Below, piece after piece: positions 1 through 8,725 of a stretch of DNA of 64,000 nt. The DNA comes from Actinomycetota bacterium. GTDB lineage: Bacteria; Actinomycetota; Acidimicrobiia; Acidimicrobiales; Palsa-688. The notes under the pieces were generated by a model. The model saw only the letters and a list, made by a program, of their open reading frames with translations. It had not been told where the DNA came from and searched no databases. The stretch covers positions 1 through 64,000 of the forward strand of contig JAJPKN010000072.1 in assembly GCA_021323695.1 (NCBI GenBank), written 5' to 3'. Both the position numbers and the translations under genes were made by a program. Positions within the stretch are counted from its first letter, which is position 1; the number at the start of each line of letters is the position of its first letter.

Positions 1-250
1 GTCCCTAGTACGAGAGGACCGGGACGGACGCAGCTCTCGTGTGCCAGTTGTCCTGCCAAGGGCACTGCTGGTTGGCGACCTGCGGAAGGGATAAGCGCTG
101 AAAGCATATAAGCGCGAAGCTCGTTCCAAGATGAGGTTTCCCACAGGCTTGACCTGGTAAGGCCCCTGGTAGATGACCAGGTTGATAGGCCGGAGGTGTA
201 AGCACAGCAATGTGTTCAGCCTACCGGTACTAATCGGCCGAGGGCTTGGG
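1..250 (+). rRNA. 23S ribosomal RNA, 3' end (partial)
   Basis: The window opens inside the 23S rRNA gene. The sarcin-ricin loop sequence AGTACGAGAGGACCGG lies at about 7-22. The conserved 3'-terminal helix region (TTGATAGGCCGGAGGTGTAAG, then CCGGTACTAAT) ends near 240-250. The exact 3' end is set by analogy with other 23S genes and may be off by a few bases. The roughly 90-nt spacer to the 5S gene holds no tRNA. Confidence 0.97.
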
Positions 251-341
251 GAGCAAGCAGTTCGTGCTCGCTATGGAAGTCTCGGGGAGCAGGTTCCCGT
301 GCGCCCGGCCAGCCGGGGCCGGGAGCGGCCTGCCGTGGGGT

Positions 342-461
<120 letters not shown>

Positions 462-470
462 TTTTTGGAG

Positions 471-501
471 CAAGGCCCGTGCCCGTTGGGCACGGGCCTT
501 G
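471..501 (+). terminator. Hairpin after the 5S gene, probable rRNA operon terminator
   Basis: A perfect 14-bp stem (CAAGGCCCGTGCCC paired with GGGCACGGGCCTTG) closes a 3-nt loop just after 5S. A short T-run (GTTTTTGG) lies before the hairpin, not after it, so this is not a textbook intrinsic terminator. Confidence 0.65.
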
Positions 502-680
502 TCGCGGGCCGGGCCGCGCCGGTGGCCTGGGACGCCGGGCAGGGCGGGTGGGCGTGGAGCGGCGCCCAGGGCCGGCAGGAGGTGGTCGTCGGGCGGTGCC
601 GGCAGCCGGGGGGCTCGGGTGGTGCCGGGTATGCTGGGCCGGTGCCAGGCCGAGTGCCCCGCGGGAAGGCTGCTCCCCGC

Positions 681-1925
681 ATGAGCTCTGCGGCGCGCCG
701 AGCGGGTAGGGCTGGTGGAGGCCGGGCGCTTAGGGCCGGCGGTGCGAGAGGGTTGCCGGAGGCGAGGCGGCCGGAGGGGCGCGGGGCCGGGGGGTTGCCC
801 GGGGCCAGGCGGGCAGGGCGGCGCGAGGCCACGCAGAGGCAGGGCAGTGACCGGCAGTTTGCCCGAGGGCGGGGCCTCGGTTCGGGCGGTGCCCCTGGGG
901 GGGAGCAGCGGGGGTTGGCGGGGCGCAAGGGCTGGGGCAGCGTGGCTCGTCGCGGGGCGAGGCAGGTGCTGGGGCCAGCCGACCGGGCTGCCCAGGGGCG
1001 CGAAGGGCTTGGTGCTCGACGCCCGGGCCACGTGAACGCCGGGGCCAGGACGGGTGCCGGGGCCAGGACGAAGCTGGGGGCCGCCGCGGGTGGCGGCGTC
1101 AGGTCAGGTGCTGTCCGGGCGGCCTTGAGGGGGCTGGCAGGCCGGGGCGGGCCCGCAGGCACCAGCTCGGCGCCCGCCAGCCAGGGCGCTGCGGCCCGGG
1201 TGGAGGGACCAGTGGCCAGGCAGCCAAGGGCGACCGGTGGCCTGGCCCGGAGCCGGTCAGCGCGGCCTGGGCCGGCCGGTGGCCTGGCCCGGAGCAAGCC
1301 GCCACGACCGGCGCCGGCCAGGGGCCTGGAGGAGGCGTGGGGGCCGCGGGCCGCGGCCAGGCTGGAGCAAGCAGCCCGCGCCTATGCCGAGGACCGCTAC
1401 GGGGAAGCCCTCCGCCTCCTCCGGCGGCTGAGCTCCGAGCTGCCGGCCGACCCGGCTGTAAAGGAGCTGCTCGGCCTCACTTTCTACCGACTGGGCAGGT
1501 GGGAGGAAGCCGTACGGGCGCTGGTGTCCCACCATCGCCTGTCGGGCAGTTACGACCAGTTCCCGGTGCTGGCCGATTGCTACCGGGCCATGCGGCGCTA
1601 CGAGGAGTCCCAGGCAGTTTGGGACGAACTACGCAAAGTGTCCCCTGGAGCGGCAGTTATGGCCGAGGGGCGGATAGTCGAGGCCGAGCTGTTGGCCGAC
1701 CAGGGCGACCTGCGAGGCGCGATAAAGCTGCTGGAAGCCACTGCTAGCCGGCCGGGCCGTGGGGGCGGGGAGCGCAAGGTCGGCCAGCTCCGCCAGTGGT
1801 ACGCCTTGGCCGACTTGTACGAGCGGGCGGGGGAGCTGCCAAGGGCGCGGGAGCTGTTCAACCGGGTGGCGGCCGAAGATCCCTACGCATATGACGTCCG
1901 CCAGCGCCTGGGGGCGCTGAAGTGA
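681..1925 (+). CDS. Tetratricopeptide-repeat protein with a long disordered N-terminus
   Basis: The protein has 414 residues from ATG 681. Residues 1 to about 214 are almost only Arg, Gly, Ala and Pro, with internal repeats (an in-frame 42-bp spacing between two copies of CCGGTGGCCTGGCCCGGAGC at 1234 and 1276). From about 215 on there are several TPR-like helical pairs, with phrases such as AARAYAEDRYGEALRLL, LLGLTFYRLGRWEEAV and LADLYERAGELPRARELF. TPR domains act as protein-protein scaffolds; no partner can be named. The reading frame is open further upstream to 246, so the start is uncertain. 681 was chosen because it is an ATG after the rRNA terminator. The TPR half is secure; the N-terminal half is less so. 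Confidence 0.7.
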   Translation: MSSAARRAGRAGGGRALRAGGARGLPEARRPEGRGAGGLPGARRAGRREATQRQGSDRQFARGRGLGSGGAPGGEQRGLAGRKGWGSVARRGARQVLGPADRAAQGREGLGARRPGHVNAGARTGAGARTKLGAAAGGGVRSGAVRAALRGLAGRGGPAGTSSAPASQGAAARVEGPVARQPRATGGLARSRSARPGPAGGLARSKPPRPAPARGLEEAWGPRAAARLEQAARAYAEDRYGEALRLLRRLSSELPADPAVKELLGLTFYRLGRWEEAVRALVSHHRLSGSYDQFPVLADCYRAMRRYEESQAVWDELRKVSPGAAVMAEGRIVEAELLADQGDLRGAIKLLEATASRPGRGGGERKVGQLRQWYALADLYERAGELPRARELFNRVAAEDPYAYDVRQRLGALK

Positions 1926-2187
1926 GGTCCCGGTGACCGTCAGTGCCCTTTGGTACGCTCGCAGTTAGCCACCTTCGTGGTCCGCCACGAGGCTGCGGCC
2001 AACTTGTACGGGCCGGTCGGCTTGCCGTCGAGCAGGCGCCCGGGCCGGGAGGGGCCAGGCAGGGCAGGGCCTGGTGCTGGCCAAAAGCCGCGTCATCGCT
2101 CCAGATCACATGATGGTGGGGTTATTCGGCGCTGGGCGCCCGATATCCCTTGCCGGGCTGCCCGGCACAGAACGACAGGGAGCGATA

Positions 2188-2565
2188 GTGCTCAACTTGG
2201 TAGTGGTTATAGGTCACCTGGCCAAACAAAGCCAGGTCCGGCAACTCCCCAGTGGTTTGTCCCTCGCTAGTTTCGACCTTCTCGTGCCGCGTTCTGAGCA
2301 CGCACTGGAGACGGTGCCGGTAGCGCTGTTCGGTTCCGAGCCGTCGGCCCCTTCTTGGCGGCCAGGGCAGGAGCTGGTCGTCGTAGGCCGCGTCCGGCGT
2401 CGGTTCTTCCGGGTCTCTGGGGCGACGCAGAGCCGGACGGAAGTCGTGGCTGACCAAGTGGTGCCCGTGGCGCGCAACGACAGCGCCCAGTGGGCGCTGG
2501 CCGATGCCAGCAAGCGGCTGGCCCTGGCTGCTGAGGAGATAGGTGGGCGCCAGGGAGGGCATTGA
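2188..2565 (+). CDS. SSB-like OB-fold protein
   Basis: The protein has 125 residues. The pattern NLVVVIGHLAKQSQVRQLPSG, then LASFDL, VALFG, LVVVGRVRRRFF and TEVVADQV follows the strand order of the single-stranded-DNA-binding protein (SSB) OB-fold. The GTG at 2188 was chosen because AGGGAG sits 5 nt upstream and the SSB fold begins right there. An upstream ATG at 2074 would add a non-homologous 38 residues. The acidic DDDIPF-type tail of housekeeping SSB is absent, so it is more likely an accessory SSB-like protein than the essential one. Confidence 0.65.
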   Translation: MLNLVVVIGHLAKQSQVRQLPSGLSLASFDLLVPRSEHALETVPVALFGSEPSAPSWRPGQELVVVGRVRRRFFRVSGATQSRTEVVADQVVPVARNDSAQWALADASKRLALAAEEIGGRQGGH

Positions 2566-2646
2566 AGCAACGGTAGAAGGCGGACAACAGGCGGGCTGAG
2601 TGCCGTGCCCAGGGCGCTCGGCCCCCAGCCGGGCGCTCGCCCAGGG

Positions 2647-3546
2647 TCAGGCCCCCTGGCTGAGCGACTCGAGCATCACCGCCACGCCGTCATCGGTGTT
2701 GGCCGGCAGGACGTGCTCGACGATGGCCAGTACCTCCGGGATGGCATTGGCCGGGGCGGCCGCGTGCCCAGACCATGCCAGCACGCTCAAGTCGTTGTGG
2801 TTGTCCCCGACCGCCAGCACGTTGGCGACGGGCACTCCCAGCATGTCGCACACCCGTTGCATCGCGTACGCCTTGGACACCCCCGGGGCCCCGATCTCGA
2901 CCCAGTCCAGGCCGGAGGAGGTGACCTGGCCCGCTCCCGCAACCTGGGCTTGCAGGGCCACCAGCAGGACGGGCGCCGGCCAACCGGGCCGGCGCGCCAC
3001 CAGCTTGATGGTGCCGGGGCCGATGGCAGAGATGATGTCGCCCACTTCAGCCAGGCGCGCTTCGCCGAGGGGCTGCCATGCGGCCCCGGCGCTGAACCCG
3101 GCCTCCAAGACGAACGAGCCCAGGTCCTCCAGCGCGAACACGATCCCGGGGAAAGCCTCGCGCGACTTCCTCACCAGGTGGGCGGCGACCTCGGGGGCGA
3201 TGGTCTCGACCTCGAGCACTGACCGCCGCTCGAGGTCCACGATCACGGCACCGTTGCTGCACACCCCGAGCGGGCCCAGGCCGGCCTGCTCGGCGATGTC
3301 CCACGTGAGGCGGGGAGGCCGCCCGGTGACCGGGACCACGTGCAGCCCCGAACGCCGGGCCGCGCCTACTGCTGCGATGGCCCGGGGGGTGAGGTCCCCG
3401 CTGGGCGCCAGCAGGGTGCCGTCCAGGTCGGTCGCCACGAGCTGCACCCTGAAGGGCACCGGGGCGGCCTGGCCCCCGGCCAAGGCCGGCTTGGTCCCCA
3501 GCGCGCCTGGGCGCGTCCGGTCGGCGGTCACCTCGGGGCCCGGCAC
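2647..3546 (-). CDS. HAD-superfamily Cof-type phosphatase
   Basis: A 299-residue haloacid-dehalogenase hydrolase of the Cof/YbjI type. Motif I ATDLDGTLL (Asp40 nucleophile, Asp42 acid/base), motif II VTGRP, and motif IV GDNHNDLSVL (about 246-255) binding Mg are all present. The cap insert (about 95-215) matches the C2B cap of sugar-phosphate and FMN/PLP phosphatases. The substrate is unknown. The start is the GTG at 3546, seven bases after a TATCCT box on the same strand (leaderless); an internal GTG at 3459 nearer the catalytic domain is the alternative. It stands alone, divergent from the aldolase. Confidence 0.85.
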   Translation of the reverse strand: MPGPEVTADRTRPGALGTKPALAGGQAAPVPFRVQLVATDLDGTLLAPSGDLTPRAIAAVGAARRSGLHVVPVTGRPPRLTWDIAEQAGLGPLGVCSNGAVIVDLERRSVLEVETIAPEVAAHLVRKSREAFPGIVFALEDLGSFVLEAGFSAGAAWQPLGEARLAEVGDIISAIGPGTIKLVARRPGWPAPVLLVALQAQVAGAGQVTSSGLDWVEIGAPGVSKAYAMQRVCDMLGVPVANVLAVGDNHNDLSVLAWSGHAAAPANAIPEVLAIVEHVLPANTDDGVAVMLESLSQGA

Positions 3547-3553
3547 CCCCCGC

Positions 3554-3559
3554 AGGATA
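3554..3559 (-). promoter_or_regulatory. -10 box TATCCT for the HAD gene
   Basis: It lies 7 nt before the GTG start at 3546, predicting a leaderless transcript. No clear -35 element is seen. Confidence 0.55.
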
Positions 3560-3747
3560 GCCGTCCTGGTGCCCTAGTGCGCCCCGCCGGTGACCTTCGG
3601 CCCTGCCAGTAGCTCAGCACCGGGCCGCTAAACTGGCTCTGGCCGGCAGTCGTGCCCGGCAGGGCGCTGTGCCCAAGCAGGTCCCGGCTGAGCATGCCCC
3701 CTGTTTGTGCTGTCAGTGGCCCACCTTGAGGGAGGAGCGAACTCATC

Positions 3748-4797
3748 ATGAACGTCCATGAGCTGCTTGGGGAGGAAGCCGAGCCCCTGCTCAGCTATGA
3801 GTGCAAGGGGGTCACCCGCGACGAGCTGGTCCTGCCTGGCCCCGATTTCGTGGACCGGGTCGCGTCTTGGAGCGACCGGCCCGTGCCTGTGCTGCGCAAC
3901 CTGGGCCTGCTGCTCAACACCGGCCGGCTGGGAGGGACCGGGTACATATCCATCCTCCCGGTCGACCAGGGCGTGGAGCACTCGGCCGCAGCCAGCTTTG
4001 CCCCCAACCCCATCTACTTCGACCCCAAGAACATCGTCGAGCTGGCTATCGAAGCCGGCTGCAACGCCGTGACCACCACCGTCGGCGTGCTCGGGATGGT
4101 GGCCCGCCGCTACGCCCACAAGATCCCCTTCATCGCCAAGCTCAACCACAACGAGCTCCTGTCCTACCCCAACACCTACGACCAGGTGATGTTCGGCTCC
4201 GTCCAGCAGGCCTTCGAGCTCGGCGCGGTCGGGGTGGGGGCGACCGTCTACTGGGGCTCGGAAGGCTCCCGGCGTCAGATGCAGGAGGTCTCCGAGGCGT
4301 TCCAGGAGGCCCACTCGCTGGGCATGTTCACCGTCTTGTGGTGCTACCTGCGCAACAACGCCTTCAAGAAAGACGGGGTGAACTACGAGTCTTCGGCCGA
4401 CCTGACCGGCCAGGCCAACCACTTGGGCGTGACGATCGAAGCCGACATAGTGAAGCAGAAGCTCCCAGAGAACAATGGCGGTTACACCGCCATCGGCTTC
4501 GGCAAGACGTCCCCCCTGGTGTACTCCGAGCTGACCACCGACAACCCGATCGACCTGGCCCGTTGGCAGGTAGTCAACAACTACATGGGCCGCGTGCCGT
4601 TGATCAACAGCGGGGGCGAGTCCAAGGGGGCAGGCGACCTCGCCGCCGCGGTCCGCACCGCCGTGGTCAACAAGCGCGCCGGCGGTTCTGGCCTCATCAT
4701 GGGGCGCAAGGCCTTCCAGCGGCCCATGGCTGAGGGCGTGGCCCTGATCAACGCCGTCCAGGACGTTTACGCCGACCCGTCCATCACCATCGCCTGA
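3748..4797 (+). CDS. fbaB: Class I fructose-bisphosphate aldolase
   Basis: The 349 residues match the length and sequence style of the FbaB/DhnA family (E. coli FbaB is 350). The enzyme cleaves fructose 1,6-bisphosphate to dihydroxyacetone phosphate and glyceraldehyde 3-phosphate through a Schiff base. Recognisable blocks are [47 protein letters not shown] and ADIVKQK, the last carrying the probable Schiff-base lysine, then NSGGESKG for phosphate binding. A GGAGG ribosome site sits 8 nt before ATG 3748. korA follows; the aldolase stop overlaps an in-frame upstream ATG of korA (TGATG at 4795-4799), so co-transcription is likely. Confidence 0.93.
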   Translation: MNVHELLGEEAEPLLSYECKGVTRDELVLPGPDFVDRVASWSDRPVPVLRNLGLLLNTGRLGGTGYISILPVDQGVEHSAAASFAPNPIYFDPKNIVELAIEAGCNAVTTTVGVLGMVARRYAHKIPFIAKLNHNELLSYPNTYDQVMFGSVQQAFELGAVGVGATVYWGSEGSRRQMQEVSEAFQEAHSLGMFTVLWCYLRNNAFKKDGVNYESSADLTGQANHLGVTIEADIVKQKLPENNGGYTAIGFGKTSPLVYSELTTDNPIDLARWQVVNNYMGRVPLINSGGESKGAGDLAAAVRTAVVNKRAGGSGLIMGRKAFQRPMAEGVALINAVQDVYADPSITIA

Positions 4798-4869
4798 TGC
4801 CCGGGCGCCGTCGCCCCGCCGGGCTGGCTGAGCCGGCCCCGGTGGCGCGGGAGCGCCGGGGCGCGGCGG

Positions 4870-4875
4870 TAACAT
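4870..4875 (+). promoter_or_regulatory. Possible -10 box TAACAT for korA
   Basis: It would start a ~30-nt leader holding the GAGAGGAGG ribosome site of korA, allowing korAB expression apart from the aldolase. Confidence 0.3.
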
Positions 4876-4910
4876 CGAAGAAAGCTCGGGCAACGAGAGG
4901 AGGCAACCCG

Positions 4911-6878
4911 ATGGCTGACAGCGTGGTCAGCAGTTCGGCTCATAGCCCCAGCCGTCCCAACGGTCACCGGCCGCAGCCGGTGGACCGGGTGGTGATCCGC
5001 TTTGCCGGCGACTCGGGAGACGGCATGCAGCTGGCCGGTGACCGCTTCACCGCCAGCTCCGCCATCTTCGGCAACGACATCGCCACGTTCCCAGACTTCC
5101 CGGCAGAGATCCGGGCACCGGCGGGGACCGTGGCTGGGGTCTCGGCGTTCCAGATCCACATCTCCGACCACGACATCTTGACCCCCGGCGACCATCCCAA
5201 CGTGCTCGTGGCCATGAACCCGGCAGCCTTGAAGGCTCACGTCCCCGACCTCGAGCCCGGAGCGGCCATCTTGCTCAACAGCGACGCGTTCGACGAGCGG
5301 TCCCTGCAAAAGGCGGGCTATGTGGCCGACCCTCGCACCGACCACAGCCTCGACTCGTTCAAGGTGTACGAGGTGCCCATGACGTCGCTCACCATGGAGG
5401 CGGTCAAGCCGAGCGGCACCAAGGCCCGCGACGCCGAGCGCTCGAAGAACTTCTTCGCCCTGGGCCTGGTCAGCTGGATGTACAGCCGGCCTCCCGAGCC
5501 CACGCTGGAGTGGGTGGCCAAGCGCTTCGCCGGCAACGACATGGTGCGCCAGGCGAACACCTTGGCGTTCAAGGCAGGCTGGAACTTCGGCGAGACGGCC
5601 GAGATCTTCGAGTCTGCCTACGAGGTGAAGCCCGCCCACCTGCCTGCCGGGACGTACACCAACATCTCGGGCAACACCGCTTTGGCCTGGGGGGTCGTGG
5701 CCGCGGGCCAGCTGGCCAAGTTGCCCGTGTTCTTGGGCAGCTACCCGATCACCCCCGCTTCGGACGTCTTGCACGAGCTGTCCAAGCACAAGAACTTCGG
5801 GGTCCGGACCCTCCAGGCCGAGGACGAGATCGCCGGCGTCGGCTCGGCGCTGGGCGCCTCGTACGCCGGCGCGCTGGGAGTGACCACCACGAGCGGCCCG
5901 GGCCTGGACCTCAAGGCGGAGACCATCGGCCTGGCTGTGTCGCTGGAGCTGCCCTTGCTGGTGATAGACATCCAGCGGGGCGGCCCCTCCACCGGGTTGC
6001 CCACCAAGACCGAGCAGGCCGACCTGCTCCAGGCCATGTACGGCCGCCACGGTGAGGCCCCGGTCCCGGTCCTGGCGCCCAGCACGCCCGGCGACTGCTT
6101 CTACACGGTGATCGAGGCGGCCCGTATCGCCCTCAAGTACCGCACACCGGTGATCTTGTTGTCCGATGGTTACCTGGCCAACGGGGCTGAGCCCTGGAGG
6201 ATCCCCGAGGTGAGCGACCTGCCCGACCTGTCTGCCGACGTGCGGCAGGCCAGCTCGCCCAACAAGGTCCTGCCGGACGGCAGCGAGGTGTTCTGGCCCT
6301 ACCTGCGGGACACCGAGACCCTGGCCCGGCCGTGGGCGGTCCCCGGTACCCCCGGCTTGATGCACCGCATCGGGGGCTTGGAGAAGGCCGACGGCAGCGG
6401 CAACGTCTCCTATGACCCGGCCAACCACGACTTGATGGTGCGCCTGAGGGCGCAGAAGGTGGCCGGGATAGCCAGGGACATCCCGCCGGCCGAGGTCGAC
6501 GACCCCGACGGGGTGGGTGGGGCCGACCTGCTGGTACTGGCGTGGGGGTCGACTTACGGCGCGGTCCAAGCCGCGGTCCGGGCGGTTCGCGCTGGCGGCC
6601 GGCGGGTGGCGCACCTGCACCTGCGCCACCTCAACCCCTTCCCGGCCAACCTGGGAGACGTCCTGCGGGCCTACCGCAAGGTCCTGGTCCCGGAGGTCAA
6701 CCTGGGCCAGCTCCGCCGGCTCGTACGGGCCGAGTACCTGGTCGACGCCGAAGGCCTCAACAAGGTGAGCGGGCAGCCGTTCCGGCGCGAAGAGGTCCAA
6801 AAGGCCATCTTGGCGTCCCTGGGCAGCCTGGGCCATGCCAACGGCAACGGCGCTTCCCAGCAAGGGAGGGCAGGCTGA
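4911..6878 (+). CDS. korA: 2-oxoglutarate:ferredoxin oxidoreductase, alpha (fused gamma-alpha) subunit
   Basis: A 655-residue subunit of the thiamine-diphosphate enzyme that converts 2-oxoacid plus CoA to acyl-CoA and CO2, reducing ferredoxin; it can run reductively. The N-terminal gamma domain has RFAGDSGDGMQLAGD (about 29-43). The alpha pyrimidine-binding domain begins near residue 278 with YPITPASD and continues with EDEIAGVGSALGASYAGA and TTTSGPGLDLK. ATG 4911 follows GAGAGGAGG at good spacing. An in-frame ATG at 4797 overlapping the aldolase stop would add 38 basic residues and is less likely. It overlaps korB by one base (TGATG). The family also includes pyruvate and other 2-oxoacid oxidoreductases; 2-oxoglutarate is the best guess for a two-subunit KorAB. 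Confidence 0.88.
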   Translation: MADSVVSSSAHSPSRPNGHRPQPVDRVVIRFAGDSGDGMQLAGDRFTASSAIFGNDIATFPDFPAEIRAPAGTVAGVSAFQIHISDHDILTPGDHPNVLVAMNPAALKAHVPDLEPGAAILLNSDAFDERSLQKAGYVADPRTDHSLDSFKVYEVPMTSLTMEAVKPSGTKARDAERSKNFFALGLVSWMYSRPPEPTLEWVAKRFAGNDMVRQANTLAFKAGWNFGETAEIFESAYEVKPAHLPAGTYTNISGNTALAWGVVAAGQLAKLPVFLGSYPITPASDVLHELSKHKNFGVRTLQAEDEIAGVGSALGASYAGALGVTTTSGPGLDLKAETIGLAVSLELPLLVIDIQRGGPSTGLPTKTEQADLLQAMYGRHGEAPVPVLAPSTPGDCFYTVIEAARIALKYRTPVILLSDGYLANGAEPWRIPEVSDLPDLSADVRQASSPNKVLPDGSEVFWPYLRDTETLARPWAVPGTPGLMHRIGGLEKADGSGNVSYDPANHDLMVRLRAQKVAGIARDIPPAEVDDPDGVGGADLLVLAWGSTYGAVQAAVRAVRAGGRRVAHLHLRHLNPFPANLGDVLRAYRKVLVPEVNLGQLRRLVRAEYLVDAEGLNKVSGQPFRREEVQKAILASLGSLGHANGNGASQQGRAG

Positions 6879-7909
6879 TGACCGACTTAGCCGCTCCGAC
6901 GACCACACGCAAGGACTGGGCAAGCGACCAGGAGGTCCGTTGGTGCCCGGGCTGTGGTGACTACTCGATACTGACTGCCGTCCAGCTGCTCATGCCCGAG
7001 ATAGGGGCCAAGCGGGAGGACACAGTCTTCATCTCCGGCATCGGCTGCTCCAGCCGCTTCCCCTACTACATGAACACCTACGGCGTGCACTCGATCCACG
7101 GGCGGGCACCTGCCTTTGCCACCGGTGTGGCCCTATCGCGGCCGGACCTGCACGTCTGGGTGGTGACCGGCGATGGCGACGCCTTGTCCATCGGCGGCAA
7201 CCACCTGCTGCACGCCCTGCGCCGCAACGTCAACCTGACCATCATCCTGTTCAACAACCAGATATACGGCCTGACCAAGGGCCAGTACTCGCCCACCTCG
7301 GAGGCGGGCAAGGTGACCAAGTCCACCCCCTTCGGCTCGCTCGACCACCCCTACAACCCGGTGTCGCTGGCGTTGGGCGCGGAGGCGTCGTTCGTGGCAA
7401 GGACCCATGACATGGACCGCAAGCACATGATGGAGGTGTTCCGCCGCGCCTACGAGCACAAGGGGGCAGCGCTGGTGGAGGTGTACCAGAACTGCAACGT
7501 GTTCAACGATGGTGCCTTCGAAGCCATAACCGCAAAGGACAACCGGCCCTCCATGCTCATCCCTCTCGAGCACGGCAAGCCGGTGCGCTTTGGCCCCCAG
7601 GGGGAAAAGGGCGTGGTCATCAACGACCAGGGTAGGGCGGTCATCGTCGACGTGGCGGAGGTCGGGGAGGAGCGCCTGCTCGTCCACGACGAGTCCCGCC
7701 CCGACCCGAGCGTGGCCTTTGCCCTGTCCCGCCTGGCCAACGGGCCCCACGAGCCCACGCCCATCGGGGTCTTCCGAGCTGTGGAGCGGCCCGACTATGG
7801 TTCGTTGGTCGCCCGGCAGATGGATGAGGCCGTGGCCAAGAAGGGGCCCGGCGACCTGTCAGCGCTCCTGCGCTCGGGCACCACCTGGACGGTCGAGGCG
7901 GGCCAGTAG
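6878..7909 (+). CDS. korB: 2-oxoglutarate:ferredoxin oxidoreductase, beta subunit
   Basis: A 343-residue subunit carrying the thiamine-diphosphate diphosphate-binding site and cysteines for a 4Fe-4S cluster. WCPGCGDYS lies at about 22-30, GIGCSSRFPYY at about 52-62, and the ThDP/Mg motif GDGDALSIGGNH at about 98-109 with NNQIYGLTKGQ after it. The start ATG shares bases with the korA stop, implying translational coupling. The 3' end overlaps the convergent plsC gene by 51 bp. Confidence 0.92.
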   Translation: MTDLAAPTTTRKDWASDQEVRWCPGCGDYSILTAVQLLMPEIGAKREDTVFISGIGCSSRFPYYMNTYGVHSIHGRAPAFATGVALSRPDLHVWVVTGDGDALSIGGNHLLHALRRNVNLTIILFNNQIYGLTKGQYSPTSEAGKVTKSTPFGSLDHPYNPVSLALGAEASFVARTHDMDRKHMMEVFRRAYEHKGAALVEVYQNCNVFNDGAFEAITAKDNRPSMLIPLEHGKPVRFGPQGEKGVVINDQGRAVIVDVAEVGEERLLVHDESRPDPSVAFALSRLANGPHEPTPIGVFRAVERPDYGSLVARQMDEAVAKKGPGDLSALLRSGTTWTVEAGQ

Positions 7910-8641
7910 GTTTTCGACCGCGTCCCGGGCTACGTCGGCTGCCTGGTGGGCAGCGGCCCACCCGTCGGCGGGCGGGCTCATGGGTGGGGCCACGGCCACC
8001 GACACAGGGTGCCGGCGGGGCAGGCGGGCACCCGGGGCCAGGATCTCGGCCGTCCCGCTGATGGCTACGGGCACCACCGGGCTCGCGGCCTGGGCCGCGA
8101 CGAGGAAGGCCCCGAGCTGGAAGCGCCGCAGCACCGGCTCGGGGTTGAGGCCTCCTTCGGGGAAGAACACGACCCGGTGCCCGGAACGGGCCAGCTCCGC
8201 CAGTCCCGCCAGGACGGAGCGGACGGCCTGGCGGCCGGTGCCTGGCGCGCTTACGAACTGCGCCCCGACCCGGCGGAGGAACGGCCCGGTCACCTTCTGG
8301 CCGGAGAACACCCCCCCGGCCACGAAGACCACCGGTTCCCGGAAGGCGAGGAACAACACGAACGAGTCGAGGATGCTGGAGTGGTTGGCCACCACGACGC
8401 AGGGCTGGCCGGCTGGGGGCAGTTCGCCCTGCACCTCCACCGGGGTGCGCAGGGCTCCGACCAGCAGCCGGAGGGCAGCCCGGGTGACCTGCCAGCGCCA
8501 CGACAGCCTCGGCAGCACCATGACCAACAGCCAGCATGGTGGGCCGAGGAAGCCCATGAGCGCCCAGGCGGCGACGCCATAGCCGTAGCGGGCGAGGCTG
8601 GAGGCCAGCCGGCTCAGGGCCAGAGGCCTTTGGGTGACCAT
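7859..8641 (-). CDS. plsC: 1-acyl-sn-glycerol-3-phosphate acyltransferase family protein
   Basis: A 260-residue PlsC/LPLAT-family membrane-associated acyltransferase, probably making phosphatidic acid from lysophosphatidic acid. The catalytic NHSSILD (86-92, His and Asp of HX4D), FPEGG (160-164, phosphate binding) and VVPVAISG block IV are present. A hydrophobic segment (about 20-45) precedes the domain. ATG 8641 is preceded by a TACCCT box 8 nt upstream (leaderless). It is convergent with korB and divergent from the PIG-L gene. Substrate specificity within LPLATs cannot be read. Confidence 0.85.
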   Translation of the reverse strand: MVTQRPLALSRLASSLARYGYGVAAWALMGFLGPPCWLLVMVLPRLSWRWQVTRAALRLLVGALRTPVEVQGELPPAGQPCVVVANHSSILDSFVLFLAFREPVVFVAGGVFSGQKVTGPFLRRVGAQFVSAPGTGRQAVRSVLAGLAELARSGHRVVFFPEGGLNPEPVLRRFQLGAFLVAAQAASPVVPVAISGTAEILAPGARLPRRHPVSVAVAPPMSPPADGWAAAHQAADVARDAVENLLARLDRPGGARAQER

Positions 8642-8649
8642 GGGCCCCG

Positions 8650-8655
8650 AGGGTA
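8650..8655 (-). promoter_or_regulatory. -10 box TACCCT for plsC
   Basis: It lies 8 nt before ATG 8641, leaderless pattern. It sits 58 bp from the divergent box of the PIG-L gene. Confidence 0.55.
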
Positions 8656-8713
8656 GCCGGCCGGGTGGCCGGCCCGGCGCTGGGCCCGGGCCGCAGCGGC
8701 CCTACGGTGCCGG

Positions 8714-8719
8714 TAGAGT
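8714..8719 (+). promoter_or_regulatory. -10 box TAGAGT for the PIG-L gene
   Basis: It lies 6 nt before GTG 8726 and supports that start over the repeat-borne ATGs. Confidence 0.5.
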
Positions 8720-8725
8720 CTTCGG

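Noticed and set aside
1922-1936. Mini-ORF at the TPR stop (GTG AGG TCC CGG TGA) as another relay
   Set aside because: A second GTGA follows but the chain ends at a TAG far from the SSB-like start, so it does not bridge the genes.
3600-3665. tRNA-like structure (GCCCTGCC/GGCAGGGC arms with TAGCTCAG)
   Set aside because: The span is too short and there is no T-loop or anticodon arm in the proper register; likely a chance hairpin upstream of the aldolase.
4767-6923. 718-residue open frame antisense to korA
   Set aside because: Long antisense frames are expected in GC-rich codon usage; its composition is that of a shadow frame and korA is well conserved.
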